Translations under genes and position numbers: made by a program
NCBI RefSeq assembly: GCF_016892605.1
Contig: NZ_JAFEMV010000001.1
Location: 744,001 to 808,000, forward strand
Source: Desemzia sp. RIT 804
Lineage (GTDB): Bacteria; Bacillota; Bacilli; Lactobacillales; Carnobacteriaceae
Reading direction: 5' to 3'
Length of the DNA: 64,000 nucleotides
In this document: one piece after another, positions 43,612 to 52,668 of the stretch
How positions within the stretch are numbered: position 1 is the first letter of the stretch
How the letters are laid out: every line of letters begins with the position of its first letter
The notes under the pieces: model-generated
Told to the model about the DNA's origin: nothing
What the model saw: only the letters and a program-made list of their open reading frames with translations
Databases searched by the model: none

Positions 43612-44133
43612 ATGGATCAACAAAAAAGAATTGTTGCAAAAGTAGGTCTAACAGAAAAGGAAGCAATTTTCTTATTTTTATATTCAAGAAAAAATCTTTT
43701 TATCATCCTTTTTATATGCGCTTATTTTATTTATCTGTCCTTTCTTTACTTTGCTCTTGGTTTGCCGTTACTTTTAAATATCCAAGCTTGTGCTGTGATG
43801 CTTATGTTTACCGTTCCGATAGTCTTGCTTAGTTTAGCATTTATAATAAGAAAGGAATATCGACGCAATTCCAAACTAAGAGAAGAAACAGTCATAACTT
43901 TCATTAGCAAAGACGCCCCGCATACGCGTTCTGAAGACAAATCTAATAATTATGTTGATTGGAAGCACGTATATGCCGTTAAAGAACTAAAAAAAAATTT
44001 CATTTTTTATTTTTCTCCCTTTTCAGCCACAATGATTCCAAAAAGGTGTTTTAAATCTGAAGAAGAGATAGATATTATTAGAGAGATGATATCCAGCAGT
44101 GTGGATTCCGATAAAGTGAAACTAAAAGAATAA
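43612..44133 (+). CDS. YcxB-like membrane protein
   Basis: 173 aa. Two membrane helices (about 29-50 and 56-80) and a C-terminal globular strand-rich domain (NNYVDWKHVYAVKELKKNFIFYFSPFSATMIPKRCF) which is the YcxB-like C-terminal pattern. Function unknown in the family; some are bacteriocin-immunity-like. CAGGAGGAAAATC before ATG 43612. Own terminator follows. Confidence 0.8.
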   Translation: MDQQKRIVAKVGLTEKEAIFLFLYSRKNLFIILFICAYFIYLSFLYFALGLPLLLNIQACAVMLMFTVPIVLLSLAFIIRKEYRRNSKLREETVITFISKDAPHTRSEDKSNNYVDWKHVYAVKELKKNFIFYFSPFSATMIPKRCFKSEEEIDIIREMISSSVDSDKVKLKE

Positions 44134-44193
44134 CTAATTAAAATATGTTACTTAATTGTTTTAGCTAGTACTATTATATAAACGTTATTAATT

Positions 44194-44247
44194 AAAATAA
44201 AAGTAAGAATGGCTTTGTTAACACTATGCCATCCTTACTTTTATTTT
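44194..44247. terminator. Bidirectional terminator
   Basis: AAAATAAAAGTAAGAATGGC pairs with GCCATCCTTACTTTTATTTT (one mismatch); ends both converging genes. Confidence 0.85.
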
Positions 44248-44255
44248 TTAAATTC

Positions 44256-46454
44256 CTACCAAGATGTAGCTAATAACCTTTCTATAGCAATACCGCCAGC
44301 AGTTAAAGTACCGGGTACAAGTAATCCACCAGAAATAAGTCCTGATATAAGAACAGCTCCCAGCATAAATACAGCTGTTGCACCTACAGCAACTAATTGT
44401 GGTGTAGTGACTTCGTTAAATGTATAGGGTTCTACCGTCTCTACTGGAACTAAATTTGGACTTGTAGGATTATCAGGATTTTTTAAAATCAAAGTAAAAA
44501 TGATTGTAGGCACAATGGTTGCCCCACTCAATAAAGTCACTGGTTTTGTGATCTCATAATTATATTCTACTTCTAGATTTGAAGATATAGATAGATAGGT
44601 TGAGATAAAACCAGAACCACCAATGTTAGCTCCAAACTTATAGATAAGACCTCTAGTATCTAGGTCAAATTCTAAATCATTAGCAATAAATTCACCAGAA
44701 GCGAGGGCATTTAATACTGACGCCGTCAATATAGGGGTGCCATCACTTGATATGGCAATCGTATTCCCTGGATTGCCTTTTCCAAATTCTAGTTCAGTCG
44801 AAGCTTTGTATTCTAATCTGTAATACAGCTTATTGCTGATTACATGGCTTTCACCATCCAGTTCGATGTTATAGTTAACTATTTCATTGAATGGAAAGAT
44901 TCCTACAGTCGTATTCTTTAAGGCTTGTTCAATGATATATTCGTCTGTTCTGATTACTTTGCTAACGCCGTTGTCTCTTCCAGACTTGATATTATTGTCA
45001 ATTTCAATTTGTCCTTCTCCACTACCTAAAGTAATCGTAGAGATTTGGTCGAATGCCCAATTTTCTGGTAATGGAAAACCTAAATTCCCGCTAAATCCAG
45101 TGGACATCCCGCTTACAAAACTCGTTACTGCATATCCTGCATTCGATACTCGTGAACAAGCATTACGAGTTCCATAAATCCCTACTCTATATGAACCAAG
45201 AGCGGTCAAAGTAGAATAGACGGCTTCAAAATGACGTAAAATTTTATTCGTGATTTCATCGTCGGTTGAATCATAGTCTACTGCAAAATAGATAATCGTT
45301 CCTTCTTCAAAACCGTATCCTCTAGCTGCCGCATGAGCTGATCTAGCATCTGCCTCGCCTTGCTCAGCATTGAAATAACTAGCCGCTCCACCATATGTTT
45401 GGTAAATGGGGAATACTGTCAACCCAGCATTAAAAATCGTTGCTAATTCACCCGGTTGAATCTTTTTATTTAATGTTGTGCTTTCAACATTGGTTAGATA
45501 ACGTCCAACTGTTTCATAACCAGCGTTTACGAGGGTTTGTGCTCTTGCTGGGGTTACTTCCATCACACAATCTAATGCTGTACCTTTTCTATTCGGATCC
45601 CCTGTACTAACCAGTAACGAAGACCAAGTTTGCAGACCAACATATCCATCGCTTGGTAATCCAGAAAAAGCTTGGAAAGAAGCAACTTGTTGCTTAGTCC
45701 CATTACCAAAAATGCCGTCAAAATCCACTTCAAACTGATTGAAACATAAAGCTGCTTGCAATAAATGAACAAATTGGGTTGTTCCATCTCGATTTCCAAC
45801 TTGTAAAAGTGGGAGTTTTGCTTTCGTAGTAGGTCCAAAACTCCCATTCGCTACATCGTCAGATAAACCTTCTTCATATTGTAAAGCATAGATCAATGCC
45901 TTTTGAGTTCCTCTTTGATAAATTCCATCAGTTGGTTGTAAATAGAAATCTCTTCTATTTTGATAACGATTGTTTAACCATTGTTGAATAGTACGAACTT
46001 TTGTAGTCCCACTACCAATTCGAACATAGGCATCCATTGTTAACAATGCTTTAAAGACTTTTGGTGTCACTGTTCCATCAGCACCAACTAATCCCATATC
46101 GGTTTTCATTTCTAGAACGGCTGCTTCAGTCCCAGGCCCATAAGTTCCTGTGATTCCGCCTGGGCCATAGCCTTTACTATAAAGAGCGCTTTGAATGATT
46201 TTTACAATATTCGAGTTGCTGTCGTTTTGTCCTTGGCCAATAGTCCCGTATTGTTCTGTGAATTCTGTTAAGGTTGTTTCCCCAAAACTGTTAGAAGTTG
46301 CTGTAATTCCTAATTCAATTTGAAGTGCTCGAGTAAGTGCGTACATCGTAGACCAACCGGTGTTTCCATTCGCTGTAATTTCTTGATAACCTGGATTACC
46401 ACTATATTCTCCATTTACCCATTCTTGAGCTTTTTTTACCATTTCATCAGCCAT
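44256..46454 (-). CDS. DUF1906 glycoside-hydrolase-like protein with peptidoglycan-binding repeats
   Basis: 732 aa. Residues 1-285 contain peptidoglycan-binding-type repeats (GGITGTYGPGTEAAVLEMK; DGIYQRGTQKALIYAL; DGIFGNGTKQQVASFQ). A DUF1906 (Rv2525c-like) TIM-barrel region follows (GTALDCVMEVTPARAQTLVNAGYETVGRYL ... FAVDYDST), about 290-500. The C-terminal 200 residues end in two hydrophobic segments (about 670-725). No signal peptide, as for phage endolysins exported by holins. Ends a unit with the glucosaminidase and YvrJ genes. Confidence 0.85.
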   Translation of the reverse strand: MADEMVKKAQEWVNGEYSGNPGYQEITANGNTGWSTMYALTRALQIELGITATSNSFGETTLTEFTEQYGTIGQGQNDSNSNIVKIIQSALYSKGYGPGGITGTYGPGTEAAVLEMKTDMGLVGADGTVTPKVFKALLTMDAYVRIGSGTTKVRTIQQWLNNRYQNRRDFYLQPTDGIYQRGTQKALIYALQYEEGLSDDVANGSFGPTTKAKLPLLQVGNRDGTTQFVHLLQAALCFNQFEVDFDGIFGNGTKQQVASFQAFSGLPSDGYVGLQTWSSLLVSTGDPNRKGTALDCVMEVTPARAQTLVNAGYETVGRYLTNVESTTLNKKIQPGELATIFNAGLTVFPIYQTYGGAASYFNAEQGEADARSAHAAARGYGFEEGTIIYFAVDYDSTDDEITNKILRHFEAVYSTLTALGSYRVGIYGTRNACSRVSNAGYAVTSFVSGMSTGFSGNLGFPLPENWAFDQISTITLGSGEGQIEIDNNIKSGRDNGVSKVIRTDEYIIEQALKNTTVGIFPFNEIVNYNIELDGESHVISNKLYYRLEYKASTELEFGKGNPGNTIAISSDGTPILTASVLNALASGEFIANDLEFDLDTRGLIYKFGANIGGSGFISTYLSISSNLEVEYNYEITKPVTLLSGATIVPTIIFTLILKNPDNPTSPNLVPVETVEPYTFNEVTTPQLVAVGATAVFMLGAVLISGLISGGLLVPGTLTAGGIAIERLLATSW

Positions 46455-46498
46455 TTTATATTCCTTCTTTCTACTATATTTTTATATTGCTTTCGTTT

Positions 46499-47305
46499 TT
46501 AAGAGTTAATTTTAAGCGTTTGTCCGACTTCGATATGATTCACATTCGAAATATGGTTCTCTGTTACTAATTTTTGGATAGACGTATCGAATTGTTGAGC
46601 AATGGAAGATAAGGTATCTCCTGTTTTTACAACATAGTGCTCTTCTTTCGACTGCATATGAGAACGAACAGGGATAATCAGTTGTTGATCTGGATAAATA
46701 AGATTTGGATTATCCAATTGATTTGCCGTAGCGATTGATTGGACGGAGACAGCATATCGTTCCGCTATTTCGGATAGCGAGTCACCTTTTCTTACTTTAT
46801 GCATAGCTGTATTGTTCGGTTGCTCAAATGAAGTTTGAGTAAGGACTTCTTGATCCCATTTTTGCAATTCATTTTGTTCAATTATCTGAATGAGTTTGTT
46901 TGCATATTGGGGATCCGTAGCATAACCAGCGGTTTGAATGGATCTCGCTTGTTTCTTATAGTCTCTCAATCCAATCACGTCAGCATAGCGTTGATTTTCA
47001 TGAAAAAACTTTCCATGGTCTTTCAATGATTCTTCATAAGAAGGATATTTCCTAAAATAATCTGTAACGGTAAGCAGATTACCGTTTTTGTCATATTCTT
47101 TTGTCGAATAGGCTTTCTTTTCGCCTTTCCAACTCTTATCTGCCTTAATACCAAACAAATTGCGACTTTCCTGTGCTAATTTGGACTTTCCCCAATTGCT
47201 TTCCAGAATGGCCTGGGCGGAAGTGATTGAAGGTAAGATACCATAGTCATTGAATGTAGCAATCGCTCCTGAGTGAAGATTATTTAAAAAATTAACTTGT
47301 GCCAT
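46499..47305 (-). CDS. Glucosaminidase (GH73) endolysin with two LysM domains
   Basis: 268 aa. GH73 catalytic domain (about 1-155): SAQAILESNWGKSKLA with the catalytic Glu, NLFGIKADKSWKG, ATDPQYANKLIQII. LysM 1 (KVRKGDSLSEIAERYAVSV) and LysM 2 (YVVKTGDTLSSIAQQFDTSI) follow. No signal peptide, so it is an endolysin-type enzyme that needs a holin or cell lysis for access to the wall. Downstream of the YvrJ gene by 17 bp. Confidence 0.92.
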   Translation of the reverse strand: MAQVNFLNNLHSGAIATFNDYGILPSITSAQAILESNWGKSKLAQESRNLFGIKADKSWKGEKKAYSTKEYDKNGNLLTVTDYFRKYPSYEESLKDHGKFFHENQRYADVIGLRDYKKQARSIQTAGYATDPQYANKLIQIIEQNELQKWDQEVLTQTSFEQPNNTAMHKVRKGDSLSEIAERYAVSVQSIATANQLDNPNLIYPDQQLIIPVRSHMQSKEEHYVVKTGDTLSSIAQQFDTSIQKLVTENHISNVNHIEVGQTLKINS

Positions 47306-47322
47306 ACTGTATCACCTCTTCT

Positions 47323-47463
47323 TTATTTCTTTCGAAGCAACTCTTTTAATTCTTCTAAAGAGTCCATCATTTTATTGATTATTTTTTCTAATCGAACCAA
47401 TAAATAAATAGTTATAAAAACAGGAAATCCAATATTCGAAATAAAGTTTCCCCATTCTTCCAT
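47323..47463 (-). CDS. YvrJ-family small membrane protein (holin-like)
   Basis: 46 aa from ATG 47463 (GAGAGGTG upstream): MEEWGNFISNIGFPVFITIYLLVRLEKIINKMMDS. The N-terminal WxxFISNIGFP and one membrane helix with a charged tail define YvrJ. Such proteins often precede endolysins. The longer upstream frame is an artefact. Confidence 0.85.
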   Translation of the reverse strand: MEEWGNFISNIGFPVFITIYLLVRLEKIINKMMDSLEELKELLRKK

Positions 47464-47624
47464 AAGCACCTCTCCTTCTCCCTTGATTACACATAACGAG
47501 TAGTTTATTGACAAAGAATATCTCTTTAAAAAGTTGAAAATTGCCAAATCGTAGAAATACAGCAGCAAATCATACAGTTACAAACTACTTTTTATATGAA
47601 TAACGCGTTTCGATTACTCTTTAT

Positions 47625-47721
47625 GTGTAATTACACTTTACTACCCATTCTGAAGATAGTCAACATTTTTTACTCAAAATGATGTAATTTTGTTTATTTT
47701 TTGTTTCGATACGTGTATAAT
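47625..47721. promoter_or_regulatory. Divergent control region between lysis cassette and ImmR-like gene
   Basis: Perfect 12-bp palindrome GTGTAATTACAC (47625-47636) with a half-copy GATGTAATTTTG at 47681; TATAAT at 47716-47721 serves the rightward regulator gene. The palindrome is the candidate operator of the XRE regulator. Confidence 0.5.
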
Positions 47722-47751
47722 AATGGTAGAAACTACTAATAGAGGTGCACT

Positions 47752-48111
47752 ATGGATACTCATAAATTAAAAGAACTCCGCAAATCCAAACGATTGACGC
47801 AAGAAGAAATGGCTGAAATACTAGAGGTGGCTCGAACAACCTATGCTAATTATGAACAAGGAACAAGAGAACCAGATAATAATATACTGAATAAATTAGC
47901 CGATTATTTCCAAGTCTCTACCGATTATCTTTTAGGACGGGATGTTCCAAAGTGGGCGACACCAGAAGATCTCATTGACTTAGAAGAAATTTTAAATAAT
48001 AATGTTCATATGGCTTATGGGGGAGAAGATTTAACAGAAGAAGATAAACAACGCGTACAAGACGTTCTAAAAGCGGTATTCTGGGACAGGCTAAAAAAAA
48101 GAAGGGATTAA
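47752..48111 (+). CDS. XRE-family repressor (ImmR-like)
   Basis: 119 aa. N-terminal HTH (KLKELRKSKRLTQEEMAEILEVARTTYANYEQGTREPD) and a C-terminal helical tail. Adjacent to an ImmA-like peptidase, the pair known from ICEBs1 and prophages, where ImmA cleaves the repressor after damage or quorum signals. Divergent from the lysis genes. Start overlaps no other gene; GAGGTGCACT precedes the ATG. Confidence 0.88.
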   Translation: MDTHKLKELRKSKRLTQEEMAEILEVARTTYANYEQGTREPDNNILNKLADYFQVSTDYLLGRDVPKWATPEDLIDLEEILNNNVHMAYGGEDLTEEDKQRVQDVLKAVFWDRLKKRRD

Positions 48112-48555
48112 ATGAGTGAGAATTGGAATAACCTGATTCAACAATTATATAGGGATTACAAAACTTATGATCCGTTTAGTTTAGCGGAAAGTGAAGGCAT
48201 AGACGTTCTTTTTGTGCCCTTTGGAGAAACACCGAAAGGGGAAACCGTTCGATTTAAAGAAGAAACTCTTGTGCTGCTCAATGAAAGTTTAATGGAAGCC
48301 AACGAACGGTACTTTGTATTAGCTCATGAATTGTATCATGCTCTTGAACATGAAAACCTTAGTGCTTACTATACGACGCAAAGAAATGGAAAAGGAACGC
48401 TTGAAAGAGAAGCCAGTATTTTTGCCGGAAATTTAATGCTAGCCTTATACAAAGAAGATTACGGCTATCCACCAGAAACTTTTCAACAACTGCAAAATCT
48501 TTATGGTGTTGCTGAAGATATAGAACCTTACTTAATAAAAAAATTTTTCTTTTAG
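48112..48555 (+). CDS. ImmA/IrrE-family metallopeptidase
   Basis: 147 aa. Zinc motif HELYHALEHE (about 83-92) with a downstream Glu (EREASIFAGNLML). Begins at the base after the repressor stop, so the two are coupled. Expected role: cleavage of the neighbouring repressor to derepress the divergent genes. Confidence 0.9.
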   Translation: MSENWNNLIQQLYRDYKTYDPFSLAESEGIDVLFVPFGETPKGETVRFKEETLVLLNESLMEANERYFVLAHELYHALEHENLSAYYTTQRNGKGTLEREASIFAGNLMLALYKEDYGYPPETFQQLQNLYGVAEDIEPYLIKKFFF

Positions 48556-48591
48556 AAAAGTTCATTTTTATGAATATTTTTTTAAACTTTC

Positions 48592-48616
48592 GTTTGTCAA
48601 ATTAAGTTAGACAAAT
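48592..48616. repeat. Solo IS30-type terminal repeat
   Basis: TTTGTCAAATTAAGTTAGAC followed by AAA differs at one base from the left end of the broken IS30-type element at 55269, but no transposase adjoins. A footprint of a lost copy or a target hot spot. Confidence 0.5.
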
Positions 48617-48627
48617 GAAATAACCTA

Positions 48628-48670
48628 GAAAAGCACGGATTATCGTAATTTTGATAATCCGTGCTTTTCT
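48628..48670. terminator. Bidirectional terminator
   Basis: AGAAAAGCACGGATTATC pairs exactly with GATAATCCGTGCTTTTCT around GTAATTTT. Confidence 0.9.
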
Positions 48671-48679
48671 TATTTAAAT

Positions 48680-49660
48680 CTATTCTCCAACCATACCATC
48701 GTTATCTCTATCGTCCATATATTGGGATAACCAATGATCACTTGTGATCGGCATAGAATATCCAGCTGCTTTTTGCTTCTTTAATAGTAACATTCCCATT
48801 TACATTCGTATCTACAGAGGAAACATCTCCACCCGCAGGAGTACTTAGTGTGGCAGAGTCTGGTACTGAGGAGTCAGTAGATGATGAAGAGTCATGTTCT
48901 ACTGTTAATCCTTGCTGCACATTGTATTCATCGGGGTTAATATTATCGAATTCATCCACTACTTGGTTACCATTAACCGTATAAGCATATTTATAACTAC
49001 TTGGAATTTGAGCAGTTGTATTTGGATAAGTAATAATCGCTTCGAAATCGGTTGCGCCACCCGCTTGTTGAATCGTTCGTCCCATATAAGCTTGATCCCC
49101 ATGACGGTTCAGTACGCTATCTTGCGGTGTAATATTATAGGCATTGGCCACACCGCCTAAAGAATCGGCAATGATATGTCCTTCGTCCAGACTTGAATCT
49201 TCTGTCCCAGGTACTTTGGCTTCATCACCGTAGTAGTGTCCGTTTGAGTTAACAGGTTCAGTGGAATCATCTTGCACAATTATTTCACTTGCGACCACAC
49301 GAACTAATTGACCGTATTCATTCGTATAAGCCCAATATTCTTTATCACAATTTCTATATCCACGACAACGTTAGCTTGACGATAGTCAGATAAATCCCCA
49401 CCATTCACTTCAATTAGCGTATAATCATCATGAAGATACAGACAACTGTTTTTCTTCAGCTGGTTCTGATTCTGTGCTTGCAATTTCTTCTGGTTTTTCG
49501 CTCTCTTCACTTTCCTCAGATTCCTGACTAGACAATTCCTCTTCTTTTGATTCTGTTTCAATAATCGATTCGGTCGATTTAGATTCGATTACCTCTTCCC
49601 TTGCTTCTCCTGTTGGTGTACAGGCACTAAGTAGTAAATACTACTTGCTATCAGTAACAA
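48680..49660 (-). pseudogene. Secreted DNA/RNA nuclease (NucA/EndA-type) with excalibur tail, multiple frameshifts
   Basis: Reconstructed leftward: a lipoprotein start (YLLLSACTPTGEAREE) and Glu/Ser linker; second frame DDYTLIEVNGGDLSDYRQANVVVD; third frame GYRNCDKEYWAYTNEYGQLV into the nuclease core GYY/NGHYYGDE, DEGHIIADSLGG (metal/His motif), QAYMGRTIQQAGG; finally a frame ending MDDRDNDGMVGE, an excalibur-like calcium motif. At least three frameshifts (near 48765, 49345 and 49435). The piece 48738-49298 may still be translated but lacks a signal peptide. Confidence 0.75.
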
Positions 49661-49831
49661 CCGTGCTCTTCATATCATTACAATATTTGCTTCTTTGCTT
49701 TTTCAAAATATTAAGTAATACTACATAATATAATTTTTTAAAAATAGATTTATAGACCCCATTTAGTAAACATTTTCTGTTTTTATTTATACTAAAAAAG
49801 AAAAACAATATCTTTTAGGTCTTGTTAAACT

Positions 49832-50143
49832 TTATTTATTTCTTGTTTCTATGTAGTCTATCAAGTTATATTCGGTTGCTAATTTTTTTGAAAAAGGAAT
49901 TTCTTTTTTATTACGTAATAACTCAAAAAAGCTATGTTCATTCTCAGAGGCTTCTTTAATCGATATAACTTTACTTTTATGAACTATTTGTATATTAGTA
50001 GCAAAATAATAAGAATCATTTGTGGTAATAGACATGCGTAAAGCATCTCCAAAAATAATATCAGGAGATAATTCATAACGCTCTTTAAGGTCCACTAAAA
50101 ATATGTTGCTATCACTATACACCTTAATTATATTTCGACTCAC
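49832..50143 (-). CDS. Hypothetical protein, 103 aa
   Basis: Soluble, mixed alpha/beta (NIIKVYSDSNIFLVDLKERYELSPDIIFGDALRMSITTNDSYYFATNIQIVHKSKVISI). GTG start at 50143 after AAAGGAGGGTCA. No family recognised. Divergent from the exonuclease-BRCT gene, possibly sharing its regulation. Confidence 0.5.
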   Translation of the reverse strand: MSRNIIKVYSDSNIFLVDLKERYELSPDIIFGDALRMSITTNDSYYFATNIQIVHKSKVISIKEASENEHSFFELLRNKKEIPFSKKLATEYNLIDYIETRNK

Positions 50144-50298
50144 TGTATTGTGACCCTCCTTTCTTTATACGACTATCTTAGCTTAAGTATAACAATATAC
50201 ATCATCCAACTGTTTATCTTTTTAAGAAAAATATACTATATATTTAAAAGGGATAAAACATGTTATATTTATTGTAAACTTACTAAGGGGGTTATAAA

Positions 50299-51309
50299 AT
50301 GTTCGATATAAAAATCGGTTTCGAAAGTTCAAACTTAATAGAAACAGCCAAGAAAGAAAAAACAGTTCGAGATTTTAAAGGTAAGAGTCTAATTAATTTC
50401 CCTTCCGAATATACATTGATTGATATAGAAACTACTGGATTAGACCCTAGATTTGATTCTATTATTGAAATAGGCGCAATTAAAATTAGAGAAAATGAAG
50501 TTTTGGGTAGCTATAACACATTAATAAAAACTACTGATACTTATGAAGACGTTAATACAAAGACAAAATATGTGAGTTCTTTTATTACTAAGTTAACGGG
50601 GATTAATAATGAAATGATTGAGAAAGAAGGTATTTCTGAGCGCAAGGCAATTGAAGAGTTTCTAAATTTCATTCAAGATGATATTTTAGTCGGTTATAAT
50701 GTTAACTTTGATATTAATTTCCTCTACGATTCGTCACTTCAATATATGAATATACCTATGACTAATAACTTTATAGATGTTATGAGAATTGCAAGAAAAC
50801 ACCTAAAAGAAATGAAACATCATAGATTAAAAGATTTGATTAAATACTACGATATTTCAGATGAAAATCATCATAGAGCTATAAGAGATTGTTATATTAC
50901 AGGAGAAGTCTTCAATAATCTAAGAACGCAAATTGAATCAGAGGTTGGTCTAGAGGAATTCACAAAATATTCTAGGGAAAATAGCAGAGCTGTAAAAGCT
51001 AGAGATATAGATGCTCATAATAAGGATTTTGATACTGATAACCCTTTTTACGGAAAATATCTGGTTTTTACTGGTAAGTTAGAAAACATGATCCGAAAAG
51101 ATGCTATGCAATTGGTTAAAAATCTAGGAGGAGAACCTCAAGACGGGGTTACTAAGGAAACTAATTACCTGGTCTTAGGAGACATATCTTATAGCAAAAA
51201 TGTCAAAGGAAATGTTACGGCTAAGCAAAAAAAAGCAGAAAAATTGAAGTTAGAAGGTCAAGACATAGACGTCATATCCGAAAATGTGTTCTATGATATG
51301 TTACCGTGA
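50299..51309 (+). CDS. DnaQ-like 3'-5' exonuclease fused to a BRCT domain
   Basis: 336 aa. Residues about 40-215 form a DEDDh exonuclease: Exo I LIDIETTGL, Exo II VGYNVNFDINFL, Exo III HHRAIRDCYITG. Residues about 245-335 form a BRCT domain (YGKYLVFTGKLENMIRKDAMQLVKNLGGEP ... TNYLVLGD). This pairing is found in stand-alone Firmicutes proteins related to DNA polymerase epsilon-like proofreaders; nick or end binding by BRCT is the usual idea. AAGGGGG before ATG 50299. Confidence 0.9.
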   Translation: MFDIKIGFESSNLIETAKKEKTVRDFKGKSLINFPSEYTLIDIETTGLDPRFDSIIEIGAIKIRENEVLGSYNTLIKTTDTYEDVNTKTKYVSSFITKLTGINNEMIEKEGISERKAIEEFLNFIQDDILVGYNVNFDINFLYDSSLQYMNIPMTNNFIDVMRIARKHLKEMKHHRLKDLIKYYDISDENHHRAIRDCYITGEVFNNLRTQIESEVGLEEFTKYSRENSRAVKARDIDAHNKDFDTDNPFYGKYLVFTGKLENMIRKDAMQLVKNLGGEPQDGVTKETNYLVLGDISYSKNVKGNVTAKQKKAEKLKLEGQDIDVISENVFYDMLP

Positions 51310-51380
51310 CTATTATTAAACCAAGTAAAAAAGGATACTCTTATTGCGAACTAAGATCAGTTAATAATACTTAAACAAGG

Positions 51381-51425
51381 AACACCTCTAGTGAATGCAT
51401 TTAAAATGCATTCACTAGAGGTGTT
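51381..51425. terminator. Perfect 20-bp hairpin
   Basis: AACACCTCTAGTGAATGCAT and its exact complement flank TTAAA. No strong T-tract; may terminate the exonuclease transcript or be a mobile-element relic. Confidence 0.5.
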
Positions 51426-51606
51426 ACTTGTTGTAACAAAAAGCTTAATTAACCAGTATCAAAAACAATCGATTATGAGACAAAGGAAAAAGCACCCTCC
51501 TTGTACCGAAAGATGGGTTTTTTCGGTTTCAAAAGCCATCTCACTATCTATAGGCCTTTAACCACCCTTTGTAATACAATAAAGATAAAAAAAGGGGATG
51601 AGGACC

Positions 51607-51801
51607 ATGAGTGGCGATGTCTACGGCTATGCGCGCGTCAGCACGCAGCACCAAGGACCTGATCGATCTCGTCAGCTACTTCGAGGAGCAGGATGTGAAG
51701 CTGGTCAGCCTGAAGGAGAACTTCGATACGAGCCCCCCACAAGGGCGGCTTAGTATGACCGTCTTCCAGGCCTTCAGCCAGTTCGAGCGCAGTTCTATTT
51801 G
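51607..51801 (+). pseudogene. High-GC serine resolvase fragment
   Basis: Reads [14 protein letters not shown] (N-terminal resolvase motif with catalytic Ser) in one frame, then KDLIDLVSYFEEQDVKLVSLKENFDT and RLSMTVFQAFSQFERSSI in another, with part of the middle missing. GC content is near 60% while neighbours are near 35%, and codon use is unlike the window. Ends abruptly. A relic of a transposon from a high-GC host. Confidence 0.7.
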
Positions 51802-51819
51802 ATTATCTTATCATTTAGT

Positions 51820-52380
51820 TTATGTCTCATCAGGTAATCTAGTGTCTTCTTGTTTAGGGTAAATCAATTTTGGTCCATTTACGACAGCTGTTGCGCCGTA
51901 CATTCCTATTTCATGAAGAATTGTTTTTTTCTCTGTCATGATGTGGCGAACCATTAATCCTTTTAACGTCAACGTATTTGAAATCAAAAGCCGGTGGCAT
52001 CGCCAAGGAACGCTTTCAGAACACATGTAGCAAACGCGTTCTTTCCTATCGATTTCTATCAACTTCTTTATCCCTTTCTCATACTCTTCTGTTAAACTGT
52101 ATGCCGCATAATTGCGAAAAGAGGTGTTTCTCCATCCGTCTATCAACGACTCATCGATTTCCCTATTTTTCTTTCTTCTGCCGCCCAATTCGGGCATATG
52201 AAGGTAATGGATAGATTGATCTGGCAGCCATTTCTCCATGTTCTCTTTATTGAACTGAGGCAACCGCTTACTGCCTGGATAAGCACGAACATCGATCAAC
52301 ATTTCTATCTTGTATGCTTTAAGCAATGATAAAAGTTCTTCGGTGCTGTGTGTTGAATGCCCAACTGTATAAATCTCCAT
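51820..52380 (-). CDS. DUF488 family protein
   Basis: 186 aa. DUF488 motifs: TVGHSTHSTEELLSLL (N-term), LIDVRAYPGSKRLPQFN, and the Cys-rich VCYMCSESVPWRCHR (about 117-131). Function unproven; the family has been linked to nucleic-acid or sulfur chemistry and is common on mobile elements. Flanked by two resolvase genes. Confidence 0.88.
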   Translation of the reverse strand: MEIYTVGHSTHSTEELLSLLKAYKIEMLIDVRAYPGSKRLPQFNKENMEKWLPDQSIHYLHMPELGGRRKKNREIDESLIDGWRNTSFRNYAAYSLTEEYEKGIKKLIEIDRKERVCYMCSESVPWRCHRLLISNTLTLKGLMVRHIMTEKKTILHEIGMYGATAVVNGPKLIYPKQEDTRLPDET

Positions 52381-52490
52381 CTTGAGTCCGCCTTTCTTGC
52401 CACCTTTAAAAGGTTAGCTTCTCTGTACCTCTTATTCTTGTCTTTCTTTCAGCTTGAATCAATAGATAGGTATGATTTTCTTATGATCCA

Positions 52491-52668
52491 GGGATTGGCT
52501 CTACTAGTAGTGCGTGCTCATTATTGTCATAATAAGTAACTTGTTTTGATACTAAATCGCTTGCCCAAAATGGAACTCCAACTTCTCCAGTTAACTCACA
52601 AATAGCGGTTTTGTCTATGGAACCTGAATATGGGGAATCCCCTGTCTCTATTGGGTTAGGTAGGTCAG
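52491..52668 (-). pseudogene. C-terminal gene remnant
   Basis: Leftward frame reads [20 protein letters not shown], then ELTGEVGVPFWASDLVSKQV, ending LLVEPIPGS-stop. Protein-like but has no start and overlaps the resolvase 3' end. Source unknown. Confidence 0.35.

Noticed and set aside
51400-51420. Hairpin at 51381-51425 as another dif-like site
   Set aside because: Its arms do not match the ATACAYGATTT/ATTTCATGTAT consensus and it has no 6-bp TAnnnA spacer.
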